This document shows positions 8,906 to 16,255 of a stretch of 24,169 nt of DNA, in pieces. The stretch lies in assembly GCA_964360145.1 (NCBI GenBank), contig CAYHWW010000034.1, positions 1 through 24,169 of the forward strand. Direction: 5' to 3'. Position 1 is the first letter of the stretch; each line of letters begins with the position of its first letter. Position numbers and translations under genes: made by a program. A model generated the notes under the pieces. The model was not told where the DNA came from. It did no database searches and worked only from the letters and a program-made list of their open reading frames with translations. Source of the DNA: CAYHWW01 sp964360145 (GTDB lineage Bacteria; Bdellovibrionota; UBA1018; CAYHWW01).

Positions 8906-8940
8906 CGCTGAATCTCTGTTGTTGCTGTGAAAGTTTCAGT

Positions 8941-10902
8941 TTAGGGCCTGCGGCCATCGATGAGGCGCTGGATCTCAGAGCGGCCCCCCTCGGAATAGAC
9001 GTGGCGCAGGAGGCCGCGGAGCTGGGCTGTGGTGAGAGCGCCGCCTTGAGCGCGGAAATAGGATAGCGCCTGTGCTTCGGAAATGGCGGGATTTGAGATA
9101 TGGGACAGCGTCGTAGTCATTTCGCGGAACGTCATCTGGTTGTAGTGTCTGGAGATGTAGGTGGCCATGTCAGCATCGATCATTTCGCTGGATGAAAGGC
9201 CTTCCACCAGCGACCAGGCATCAGCAGGGCTGAGGCCCCTGATGCGCATAAAATGAATCAAATTCATGAGGCGGAATGTGGGATCCATGGCCAAGAGTCG
9301 GGGCATGACGTCGGTGGTGATAACGGCGCTCGGAAGATCCAGATCCAGTAGCGCATGAAGAAAGAGGGTTTCGACTTGATTGCCATATGCGAGCCGAACG
9401 TCATCGTACTCTTCTAAAAACGAGTGCATTGCCGCGCGATCATAGCTCGTAGCAGCAACGCCACCTCCCGAAGGTCCATCAAGGTAAACCATGGAAAGAC
9501 TGGGTGCTTCATGCGCGTATATTGAGAGGTCAAATCCCGAGGGAAGGGGCAGACCAGCTTTTGCAAGACGAGCCAATGCGCCCATGACGTGCACACCAGG
9601 GCTCACCCAGCTGGCGTGGTCTCGAATATAATCTGAAGTTTCCGCGGGCGAAAGATGGTCGAGGATCTGTGGCGATAGGCTGGTCAGATAGGATAACGGC
9701 ACGCCCTCTTGAGAAAGCATGGTTAGCGTTCGGAGTGCGTGGTCGCCACCGAAACCGGGAAGTTCCAGGATCTGCACAATCAACTCTAGCCTTGCGTAAA
9801 CATTGCTCTGATTGCCATCCACCCGTTCGGTTGCTCTAAGGAGCCAGGAGCGCTCGAAATCCTGAATAACAGCACTATCAGCAGACCACGTGAGGAGTAG
9901 CTCCTCACGCAACTGCAGAAGGGGCCGCAACTGATCCAGTGAGGTGATGTTTCGGGGAGCCATTCTCGAGTAGTATGAAGCCTGGCTCGAACTTATGAAC
10001 GCCGCATAGTTGTCATTGCCCATGATTTCGCGGAGTAATCTGTGAAGATACACTTGTTCATCGCCCGTAAGGGAGCCAGGGAACAGGTCATATTCAGCGG
10101 CAGCAGTGCCAAGGTTAAGGGCTATGTCCCTGTCGAATTCGCGAAATTCAGTAGAGTGATTGTAGAGGTACTGCGCAAACTCTCTGACCGCTGGGCGTAC
10201 GGGGCCGGGGGCCACGGCAGTGTGTGGATTGGCCGCTGCCGCAACACCAGCCGCTGGCTGATCGAAATGGGTCACAACGTAGGCTCCTGCCCCTGAGACA
10301 GCGACGGCCGCCGCCAAGAGCGTGGCTCGAGTCCCAGTGCTCGTCTGCCGCCACCAGCCTGCCATGGTCTGGGAGCGCTGAGGCTGAAGTGCGGCAGCCG
10401 CCGCAACGGCGCTGAGTACCGCATCGCGGTAGCCGCCTCGGGAGGAGGGGTTCGCGAATTCCAGCGCGTAGGTCACGCGATCGATGTTCACCATGGGGGC
10501 ACCGCTGGGGGAGGACATGGCCTTTGTCACGACGGCATCAGAAATATCGAGGGGTTGGCCCAGATTCACGGTGGACCAATTTTCCAAGTAGTGCCCCTCG
10601 ATGAGCTGCCTGATCACGCGATGGGTGGCGGGTGGCAAAGCAGTAAGAGTGGATTTCTTGAGGTCACTCAGAGTACGGGGCGCGGAGAGGTACTTGGCGC
10701 AGAATTCTGCTGGTGCCGGAAGGGGCTGGGGGCGCAGCGCGGGTTCTTCTTCCTCGACAACCGTGGTGGTCTCTGTATGGCGCTGCTGCTGGGGCCGCCC
10801 CGCAAGGATGTCGGCCTGGGCGGCGAAGGGCGCAAGTTGAAGCAGTAAGACAGCCGCGGCGAGCAGCAGATGGGTCATGGGTCTGGGCATGGTCCAGTTC
10901 AA
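8941..10902 (-). CDS. Large exported hypothetical protein with a second membrane segment
   Basis: This 653-residue protein is not recognised. The TTG start overlaps the stop codon of the upstream gene (TTGA) and follows an AAGAAGAG stretch, which supports translational coupling; ATG codons at residues 5 and 9 are alternatives without a better site. Residues 9-30 are a signal peptide ending in AQA. An acidic, Pro-rich linker (about 45-65) and a globular part follow. A second hydrophobic segment lies at about 192-211, and the rest (about 215-653) is a long, mostly helical region. This plan (signal, domain, Ala/Gly-rich membrane segment near residue 200, long C-terminal part) resembles that of the giant protein at 117-3446, although I see no direct sequence similarity. 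It forms an operon with the gene at 10899-11882. Confidence 0.8.
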   Translation of the reverse strand: MNWTMPRPMTHLLLAAAVLLLQLAPFAAQADILAGRPQQQRHTETTTVVEEEEPALRPQPLPAPAEFCAKYLSAPRTLSDLKKSTLTALPPATHRVIRQLIEGHYLENWSTVNLGQPLDISDAVVTKAMSSPSGAPMVNIDRVTYALEFANPSSRGGYRDAVLSAVAAAAALQPQRSQTMAGWWRQTSTGTRATLLAAAVAVSGAGAYVVTHFDQPAAGVAAAANPHTAVAPGPVRPAVREFAQYLYNHSTEFREFDRDIALNLGTAAAEYDLFPGSLTGDEQVYLHRLLREIMGNDNYAAFISSSQASYYSRMAPRNITSLDQLRPLLQLREELLLTWSADSAVIQDFERSWLLRATERVDGNQSNVYARLELIVQILELPGFGGDHALRTLTMLSQEGVPLSYLTSLSPQILDHLSPAETSDYIRDHASWVSPGVHVMGALARLAKAGLPLPSGFDLSIYAHEAPSLSMVYLDGPSGGGVAATSYDRAAMHSFLEEYDDVRLAYGNQVETLFLHALLDLDLPSAVITTDVMPRLLAMDPTFRLMNLIHFMRIRGLSPADAWSLVEGLSSSEMIDADMATYISRHYNQMTFREMTTTLSHISNPAISEAQALSYFRAQGGALTTAQLRGLLRHVYSEGGRSEIQRLIDGRRP

Positions 10903-11882
10903 TTCTCTTCTTGGCCAGAGGGCGTGGGCGCTGCCACGCCCAGGGTCTGAGAGGTCACACCGCCGGGCGCGGTGGTACGGACTTGATCAACAACGAATTC
11001 GATAAAATCAAGTGGGCCCGTCATCGTGATCTCGCCATTGGACGAAATCAGACGGAGGGGGCTGTCGAGCATCATCCCTTCCGCTATAAATTGATGTGGT
11101 TTTGCGGCAGCGGTACCAGGCGCACTTGCGACGTTGATCGACAACGGCACGCCCATGCTTTGTACCAGCGTGCCAAGCATCTGAAACATCCCGGTGATGG
11201 CACTATTGTTGGCGGCTTGTTCTTTCGCGATGAACGGCGCCATCTCGGCGGCTGGCATCTCAAAAACCGTGCGCTCGCCCCTCAGGTAGGCCTTCCAGCT
11301 GCCTTCAGCGATACCCAATGGCATGCTATGATCATCAGTCATCAGGCCGTCTCCGCCGATTTTGCTGCCCGAAGCTTCGAGCATTTTATTGATGGACAAA
11401 AGAGCTGCTTGACGATCTATGCCCATTTGCGCGGCCAACTGATCGATCTGTGAGTTGAAGTTCAGTACCGTCGTAATGACGATGGATATCGCGCCACTCC
11501 GTGCGTCATGGGACAGAAGCGCGGTGGAGCTTCCAGGTGCGGCGGCATTGGTGAGGGGTTTGGTGCCCACGAGGCCTTTCAAGGCTGGGATCGCTGCGAT
11601 GGTGGCAGAATCAGCGGAATAGAGGTGATTGCCCACGCGGGCCGTGGCCGAGAGCGTCGTGGTCGTCTCGCCAAGCTTTGCCAAAACCCGGTAACGAACC
11701 TGGTCAGCTTCCTGGGTCTGTGCGGTATTCCGTTCCATCAGGTGGGCGCAGGAGCTGTCGACCCTCATCGTCAGAGTGATGAGTCCAGTGCCTTCCGCGG
11801 AGACATCCTGGCCCGCATGGGAGACAGAACCTGGAAGAACAGTCAAGAAAAGGACGGTAGCGAGAATGTAAACGCGCATCAT
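10899..11882 (-). CDS. Exported hypothetical protein
   Basis: This is a protein of about 327 residues with no recognised family. I chose the ATG at 11880-11882 because AAAGG lies five bases upstream and the translation then begins with a classical signal peptide (MMRVYILATVLFLTVLPG, with SHA before the cleavage site). The reading frame is open 16 codons further upstream, but that ATG has no ribosome binding site and would add a polar extension in front of the signal. The mature part is rich in beta-prone and Thr/Ser/Ala segments, has a single Cys near its start, and has long amphipathic helices in the middle (around MGIDRQAALLSINKML). It is first in a leftward pair with the 653-residue protein and probably works with it. 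Confidence 0.78.
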   Translation of the reverse strand: MMRVYILATVLFLTVLPGSVSHAGQDVSAEGTGLITLTMRVDSSCAHLMERNTAQTQEADQVRYRVLAKLGETTTTLSATARVGNHLYSADSATIAAIPALKGLVGTKPLTNAAAPGSSTALLSHDARSGAISIVITTVLNFNSQIDQLAAQMGIDRQAALLSINKMLEASGSKIGGDGLMTDDHSMPLGIAEGSWKAYLRGERTVFEMPAAEMAPFIAKEQAANNSAITGMFQMLGTLVQSMGVPLSINVASAPGTAAAKPHQFIAEGMMLDSPLRLISSNGEITMTGPLDFIEFVVDQVRTTAPGGVTSQTLGVAAPTPSGQEEN

Positions 11883-11933
11883 AAACGCCTTTGGTCTGAG
11901 GTTGATTGGCGTCAGCCAGTACCACTTCATTAA

Positions 11934-11956
11934 GTCATAAACAAATAATATTTGAG
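11934..11956. promoter_or_regulatory. AT-rich divergent promoter region
   Basis: This AT-rich stretch lies between divergent starts at 11882 (-) and 12001 (+). It contains AAATAATATTT, a word that also occurs in the AT-rich patch at about 17787. Candidate -10 boxes are TAATAT (11946-11951) for the rightward gene and TATTAT (complement of 11945-11950) for the leftward gene. No clear -35 boxes are visible, so the exact start sites are uncertain. Confidence 0.4.
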
Positions 11957-12000
11957 ATTTCGGACGGGCACGCCCCTGGATTTCAGCGTGGACTCAGTGT

Positions 12001-13077
12001 ATGACCCCCACCATGTCTCACTCCCGCGCCTCAGACCTTACCGTAGTTGCCATTCTGGCCCTCTTGGCTGTTCTCTTCGTCAGCGATGGGGCTCAGGCCC
12101 AGACGCCGCGGGGGCGCCCCCGCCATGCGCCCCATTTCTGGGGCCTCCCCGCGCTTCAGCTTGAAGGAGGCGCCTACACCGGAACAGGTATTCCCGGTGC
12201 TCAGGGCGGTGACCCCGGTACGTTCTCTTCGGGCGGCAACCGCAGCCAGCTCGTTGTGCCGTACACCTGGGGTGTGCGCCTTGGCTATTCCGGCTCCGGT
12301 GCGGTGGGCTCAGGCCCAGGCACGGATAACGAGTGGGCCGGTGCCGCCGTGGCCTTTGATTGGACGGCCTTGGACACTCCTCTCCTCACTCTTCGCGCCC
12401 GCGCCACGGTGGCGGTGGGCGAAGCAGGTTTGCAGTACTTCGCCATCGACGCCCCCTTGGTGCGCATTCGCGTGCCCCTGGAATCCACCGATGCTCTTTG
12501 GCTGGCCTTCGCACCCCTCGACATTGAAGCACGGGCCACCAGTTCTGCCCTGACCCGCAGCCGTTTCGGCTGGATGCCCGCGGTGGGCATCGATGGTATA
12601 TTTCGCGTGGGCGGCACGGAGCGCGTCCCTTGCCACGAGCGTCCCGCGGGTTCCCCTCCCACGGACATTTGCAATCCCAGGTACGCCGGGTTGGCCGACG
12701 GGGCCTGCGTGATCCGTGTGGGTCTGAGGGCCGGGGCCTCCATCGGTTATCAGCAAACCCAGGGTAATGACGTTGCCCATTTTCTCACGGGGGCGGAAGC
12801 ACGCATGTCCTGTGAGACCATCGTCGTCGATCTATCGTCGCTTTTGCTTGTGAGCGGCGAGGGGGCCCATGCCTCTCGTACCACCGCGGACATCTTCACT
12901 CGTTTCGCCGTGGGCTCTTTTGACATCGGCCCCTACGCCACATCCCAGATCTCTTACGAGATGGCGGATACGCAGCAACCGGCGACGGCACCGGAGCGCT
13001 TCGATCGCACCTTCTTTCAGTTTGACGCAGGGCTCCGCATCATGTGGGACGCCGACCGCGGCATCGTCGTTCCCTGA
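12001..13077 (+). CDS. Predicted outer-membrane or secreted beta-rich protein
   Basis: This is a 358-residue protein with a signal peptide (hydrophobic core about 14-28, then GAQAQ). ATG codons at 12001 and 12013 are both possible, and neither has a clear ribosome binding site. The mature part alternates hydrophobic and polar residues in many short strands separated by Gly/Pro/Asp-rich turns, for example LTLRARATVAVG, VRIRVPLES and TTADIFTRFAVGSFDIGPYA. This is typical of outer-membrane beta-barrels. The C-terminus (LRIMWDADRGIVVP) does not end in the usual aromatic residue, so the call is an inference from composition. Four Cys in the middle (around PCHERP, ICNPRYAG and CVIRVG) may form disulphides in a loop. 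A hairpin follows directly after the stop codon. Confidence 0.75.
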   Translation: MTPTMSHSRASDLTVVAILALLAVLFVSDGAQAQTPRGRPRHAPHFWGLPALQLEGGAYTGTGIPGAQGGDPGTFSSGGNRSQLVVPYTWGVRLGYSGSGAVGSGPGTDNEWAGAAVAFDWTALDTPLLTLRARATVAVGEAGLQYFAIDAPLVRIRVPLESTDALWLAFAPLDIEARATSSALTRSRFGWMPAVGIDGIFRVGGTERVPCHERPAGSPPTDICNPRYAGLADGACVIRVGLRAGASIGYQQTQGNDVAHFLTGAEARMSCETIVVDLSSLLLVSGEGAHASRTTADIFTRFAVGSFDIGPYATSQISYEMADTQQPATAPERFDRTFFQFDAGLRIMWDADRGIVVP

Positions 13078-13097
13078 GTTCGCGAGTGCCCGCGAAC
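13078..13097 (+). terminator. Perfect 7-bp hairpin directly after a stop codon
   Basis: Immediately after the TGA at 13075-13077, GTTCGCG and CGCGAAC pair perfectly around a six-base loop (AGTGCC). No T-run follows, so it may be a Rho-assisted or 3'-protecting structure rather than a classical intrinsic terminator. It separates the barrel-protein gene from the promoter of the PilZ operon. Confidence 0.45.
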
Positions 13098-13100
13098 CAC

Positions 13101-13129
13101 TTGGCGAATTGCAGCTTTTCCGACATGAT
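13101..13129 (+). promoter_or_regulatory. Candidate promoter giving a leaderless PilZ-operon mRNA
   Basis: TTGGCG (13101-13106) and CATGAT (13124-13129) are separated by exactly 17 bases and each differs modestly from the sigma70 consensus. The predicted start site, about seven bases past the -10 box, falls on the ATG at 13136, and that ATG has no Shine-Dalgarno sequence. This fits a leaderless transcript. It is an inference from spacing. Confidence 0.4.
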
Positions 13130-13135
13130 CACGCC

Positions 13136-14068
13136 ATGGAAAACACCTCGGCGCTCCTCTTCGATAACTCACAGCCACGGTTCTTTCTCGCGTTGAGTGG
13201 CAAGGCTGTGGGGCCGCTGACCACCCAAGAGCTTTACGATCGTCTCGCCCAGGGGCAATGCAGCTTTCTCCACTACGCTTGGTGTGAGGGATGGGATGAT
13301 TGGCGCACCGTTTCCGAAGTGGAGGAGTTTCGCAAAATGGTGCCCGCCAAGCCTGATAAGGCATTCTTGAGCAAAATCAAAACCAAGATGACGGAACGCA
13401 AGCGCAAGCTTGAGGAAAGTGCCGCATCGGCGACGGTGGAGGAGCGCACATGGTTTCTGCACACCGGTGATTCCCAGCACGGGCCCTTTTCCCAGGGTGA
13501 GCTCATGCATGCCCTGGATGCCCAGAACCTCGGCGGTGAATCCTTCGTATGGAAGGCGGGCTGGGCATCCTGGAAAAGCATGAAGGATGTGCCCGAGCTT
13601 GCATCATCGCTGAGGCCTCAGTTGCCCGTGACGCCGGCGCCGCCGCCGCTGCCTCAGAAAAAAGATTTGGCACTGAGTGCCCCAGCAAAGGCACTGAGTG
13701 CCAAATCACAGACCAAAACAAAAACCAAGGCACTGAGTGCCCCAACGCCGTCCGAGCGCCGGGGTTCACCGCGGAGGCCGCTGGTGGCCCGCCTTTTCGT
13801 GCACAACAACGAAGAAGTGGTGGTGGCTGTGTGCCGCGACATCTCCATCGGAGGCATGCAAGTGCTCACGGACCGCGTGCCCGGCGCCGTTGGCACCACT
13901 CTGCGCCTCAACGTGAGCCCGTCCGATGCAAAGACCGTGAAAGGCTTTGTGGCCGAAGGTGAAATCGTCCGCGTCCTCGAAGACGGCCGGGGGTTTTCAT
14001 TCCGCTTCACGAAGCTGTCGGAAGACGCCCGCCGGGCCATAACGAGCTATATCAAGGCGGGGGTTTGA
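13136..14068 (+). CDS. c-di-GMP-binding protein with two GYF_2 domains and a PilZ domain
   Basis: This is a 310-residue cytoplasmic protein without a signal peptide. I took the ATG at 13136; the frame stays open further upstream, but that part overlaps the preceding gene in another frame. Residues about 15-66 and 105-157 are two GYF_2 (DUF4339) modules, each with a GP[LF]-x-x-x-[EQ]L core and a later W..W pair (WDDW, WASW). A basic helix lies between them. A low-complexity Ala/Lys/Pro/Ser linker (about 160-205) leads to a PilZ domain with an RxxxR element at R209-R213 and D235-x-S-x-x-G240, the residues that hold cyclic di-GMP. The protein probably passes a c-di-GMP signal to partners bound by its GYF-like modules. 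It heads an operon with a hydrolase, pyrE and a lipoprotein. Confidence 0.9.
   Translation: MENTSALLFDNSQPRFFLALSGKAVGPLTTQELYDRLAQGQCSFLHYAWCEGWDDWRTVSEVEEFRKMVPAKPDKAFLSKIKTKMTERKRKLEESAASATVEERTWFLHTGDSQHGPFSQGELMHALDAQNLGGESFVWKAGWASWKSMKDVPELASSLRPQLPVTPAPPPLPQKKDLALSAPAKALSAKSQTKTKTKALSAPTPSERRGSPRRPLVARLFVHNNEEVVVAVCRDISIGGMQVLTDRVPGAVGTTLRLNVSPSDAKTVKGFVAEGEIVRVLEDGRGFSFRFTKLSEDARRAITSYIKAGV
13669..13741 (+). repeat. Three copies of a hairpin-forming 13-mer inside the PilZ-gene linker
   Basis: GGCACTGAGTGCC occurs at 13669-13681, 13690-13702 and 13729-13741. Each copy is a GGCAC/GTGCC stem around TGA and each encodes ALSA in the same frame. The first and third copies are identical over four more bases on the right. 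No other copy was seen in the window. The repeats lie wholly within the disordered linker between the GYF_2 and PilZ domains. Confidence 0.85.
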
Positions 14069-14069
14069 G

Positions 14070-14963
14070 ATGAGCACAACGGGCATGGCTGTCTCGACTT
14101 CCACGCTCGCAACCGCGCCGGACACTTTTACGGTGACCACCGCGGACGGCAACGCGCTTTTCGTCCAGCATTGGCGGGCTGAGCCCGCCGCGGGCGTCGA
14201 GGCCACCGGGCGGGCGCTCTTCATCATCCACGGCATGGGGGAGCACTCCAGTCGCTATGCCCACGTGCCCAGCGCTCTCTCAGCCAAATTCACTGACGTG
14301 TTTGCATTTGATCTCAGGGGCCATGGCCGCAGCACGGGCATTCGTGGTTATGCCCCCAGTGTCGATACCTTGTTGAATGACATCCAAGCCTGCTTCGACG
14401 CGAGCCAGCAGCGTTTGGGCCCGGGCGACGTCGTGCGCTGGCATGTCCTGGGCCATAGCATGGGGGGGCTTCTCACCCTGCGTTGGCTCCAGACCCGCAG
14501 GCCGACCTTGGCGGGGGCGGTGATTTCCGCGCCCTTCCTGGGCGTGGCGCTGGCGGTGCCTGCCTGGAAAGAAAAACTAGGCCGTGTGCTCCTCCATACC
14601 TTGCCCAAGGTGCAACTCCACAACGAGATCAATCCTTCTCACATCTCCCACGATCCCGCGGTGGTGGAGGCCTATGTCAATGACCGGCTGGTGCATTCCA
14701 AGATCACATCCCAGCTGTATTTTGGGTTGCTCGCGGCCATCGCCGCCGCCAAAGTCGACACGCGGCCTCTGCCCTGCCCGAGCCTCTTCATTGTGCCCCT
14801 GGAGGATAAGCTTGTGGATGCGCGGGAATCCCTCGAATTTTTCCGCAACCTCAAGGATCGAGCGAAGACCCTGAGGGAGTATCCCGGCTTCTACCACGAG
14901 TCTCTCAATGAGCTCGAACGGGCCAAGGTCTTCACCCACATCCTGGAGTGGGTGCCCTCATGA
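14070..14963 (+). CDS. Alpha/beta hydrolase, monoacylglycerol lipase / lysophospholipase-like
   Basis: This is a 297-residue serine hydrolase of the Hydrolase_4 (PldB/MGLL-like) group. The strand FIIHGMGEHSSRY (51-63) supplies the oxyanion-hole HG, DLRGHGRS (81-88) is the usual family signature, and GHSMGG (128-133) has the nucleophile Ser130. Asp246 in PLEDKLVD and His276 in GFYHESLNE complete the triad; this YHE..NE ending is characteristic of the family. Likely substrates are monoglycerides or lysophospholipids. No signal peptide is visible, so it is cytoplasmic. The start lies one base after the stop of the PilZ gene, and its own stop overlaps the pyrE start as ATGA, so it is translated as part of that operon. 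It is of normal length with nothing missing. Confidence 0.93.
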   Translation: MSTTGMAVSTSTLATAPDTFTVTTADGNALFVQHWRAEPAAGVEATGRALFIIHGMGEHSSRYAHVPSALSAKFTDVFAFDLRGHGRSTGIRGYAPSVDTLLNDIQACFDASQQRLGPGDVVRWHVLGHSMGGLLTLRWLQTRRPTLAGAVISAPFLGVALAVPAWKEKLGRVLLHTLPKVQLHNEINPSHISHDPAVVEAYVNDRLVHSKITSQLYFGLLAAIAAAKVDTRPLPCPSLFIVPLEDKLVDARESLEFFRNLKDRAKTLREYPGFYHESLNELERAKVFTHILEWVPS

Positions 14964-15538
14964 GCCTGGGCGCGTCCTTACAGCAAAAAGAATTGGTGGG
15001 GCTGCTGCGGAAGCTCTCCTACAAAGAGGGCAAGTTCACGCTCACTTCCGGCAAAGAGAGCGCCTTCTATGTGGATTGCAAAAATGTGGCGCTGCACCCC
15101 CGTGGCGCGGCCCTCATCGGCGACATCGCGTGGCAGCTCCTCGACCCCCGGGCCTTCGGCGGCGTGGGCGGGCCCACCCTGGGCGCGGACCCGCTGGCCA
15201 CCGCCTTGAGTCTCGCCGCCTGGGGCAAGGGGGTAGAGCTGCCGGCCTTCATCATCCGCAAAGAGCCGAAGAAACACGGCACGTCCCAATGGATCGAGGG
15301 CCGGGAGCTTCTGAAGAGCGGCGCCTCGCTGCTCCTCGTTGAAGACGTGGTCACCACCGGGGGCTCTTCGTTGAAGGCCATTGAGAAGGCCCGGGCAGAG
15401 GGGTTCGTGGTGACGAAGCTCCTCGCGCTGCTTGACCGCTGCGAGGGGGGTAGGGAGGCTCTGGCCAAGGCTGGAGTGGAGCTCACGGCGCTGGCCACCA
15501 TCGGGCAGGTGCAAGATTATCGAGAGGGGCCGCAATGA
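14960..15538 (+). CDS. pyrE: Orotate phosphoribosyltransferase
   Basis: PyrE makes orotidine 5'-phosphate from orotate and PRPP in de novo pyrimidine synthesis, in the cytoplasm. I chose the ATG at 14960 because it overlaps the hydrolase stop as ATGA; an ATG 12 bases upstream lies inside that gene. The 192-residue product has the expected length. It shows KFTLTSGKESAFYVDCK (25-41), the flexible-loop region IIRKEPKKHGT (98-108) with the catalytic Lys/Arg residues, and the PRPP-binding signature VEDVVTTGGS (127-136). It is the only clear housekeeping gene in the window, and it is unusual to find it between a lipase-like hydrolase and a lipoprotein, in one operon with a c-di-GMP receptor. Confidence 0.96.
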   Translation: MSLGASLQQKELVGLLRKLSYKEGKFTLTSGKESAFYVDCKNVALHPRGAALIGDIAWQLLDPRAFGGVGGPTLGADPLATALSLAAWGKGVELPAFIIRKEPKKHGTSQWIEGRELLKSGASLLLVEDVVTTGGSSLKAIEKARAEGFVVTKLLALLDRCEGGREALAKAGVELTALATIGQVQDYREGPQ

Positions 15539-16086
15539 GAAAGAGTGTTCTAGCTACATCCGCAATGGTGGTGATGCTTGCCGTGGGGTGCAGCACCTCA
15601 AGAAAAGATGCGCCGCTGAAAGCATTCACGGAAGATCAGCAGAAAAAAGTGGTGGATAAGAGTGTATCCGTGCAGGCCGAGCCCCTCTTCTGGGCGGCTC
15701 TCTATGAGCCCACGCGGGATGATCTGGAGGGGTTGCGCGCTGCCTGGAATGAACACTCCCGGGCTTTTCCCGAGAGCCGCGCCATTCAAGAGATTGAGAA
15801 AGTGCTTGCCGCGCCGGGGGAGCGACCGCTCCTCGTGGCGCTCTTCACCAGCGATACGGATAAGGCGGACCTGTCCAGCAAGTCCTTGGGCTGGAGCGTG
15901 AGCCCGGTGCCTCAACAGATCAAAGAGCTGGATAACGCGGACCAGCCGCTGCGGGCGCTTTTCCCCGTGAAGAACACCTGGGCTCGGTATTACCTGCTCA
16001 AGTACACATCGCCGGTATGGGCTGACGCAGTGGCCCTGGTCTTGGCGTTACCCCAGGGCAAAGTCGAGCTGACCCGGGTGCGGTAG
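15535..16086 (+). CDS. Hypothetical lipoprotein
   Basis: This is a 183-residue protein that starts with ATGA overlapping the pyrE stop, so it is the last gene of the PilZ operon. The signal (MRKSVLATSAMVVML) ends in the lipobox LAVGC, with lipidation expected at Cys19. The mature part is mostly helical and charged, with a DDLEGLRAAWNEH helix, a predicted strand LLVALFTSD and a C-terminal strand ALVLALPQGKVEL. No known domain is recognised. Its last three codons and stop (RVR-stop) lie inside the left copy of a dispersed repeat that also forms the end of the next gene. Confidence 0.82.
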   Translation: MRKSVLATSAMVVMLAVGCSTSRKDAPLKAFTEDQQKKVVDKSVSVQAEPLFWAALYEPTRDDLEGLRAAWNEHSRAFPESRAIQEIEKVLAAPGERPLLVALFTSDTDKADLSSKSLGWSVSPVPQQIKELDNADQPLRALFPVKNTWARYYLLKYTSPVWADAVALVLALPQGKVELTRVR

Positions 16087-16189
16087 TGTTGCGCGAACTC
16101 ATGGCCTCCTTAGTAAGGCAACCGATGTTGCCTTCCGGTGGCTCATTGGCCCCCAATGACTACTGGGAAGGCAACATCGGTTGCCTTCC
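16075..16189 (+). repeat. Structured dispersed repeat, copy A
   Basis: The element begins with 24 bases (16075-16098) that encode the RVR-stop end of the lipoprotein and match 17090-17113 exactly. After a 16-base non-matching spacer comes a 73-base core (16115-16187), identical to 17117-17189 at 71 of 73 positions. The core is bounded by AAGGCAACCGATGTTGCCTT (16115-16134) and its exact reverse complement (16168-16187). Each 20-mer is itself a hairpin (AAGGCAAC/GTTGCCTT), and TCATTGG/CCAATGA forms a third hairpin in the centre. The whole could fold as three stems or as one long cruciform. It may also act as a transcription terminator between the pyrE operon and the next gene, but it lacks a T-run. 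Confidence 0.85.
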
Positions 16190-16255
16190 ATGGAGCTGAG
16201 GCTCAATTAAATGAATTTTGTTTTATAGCGGCATCCCATGCTAGGGGTGCCGCCC

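Noticed and set aside
12869..13135. N-terminal extension of the PilZ-protein frame
   Set aside because: It overlaps the end of the preceding barrel gene in another frame and lies upstream of the hairpin and predicted promoter; domain similarity begins after the ATG at 13136.
14978..15535. 185-codon minus-strand frame opposite pyrE
   Set aside because: It is a shadow of a strongly conserved gene, produced by GC-rich codons lacking stops on the other strand.
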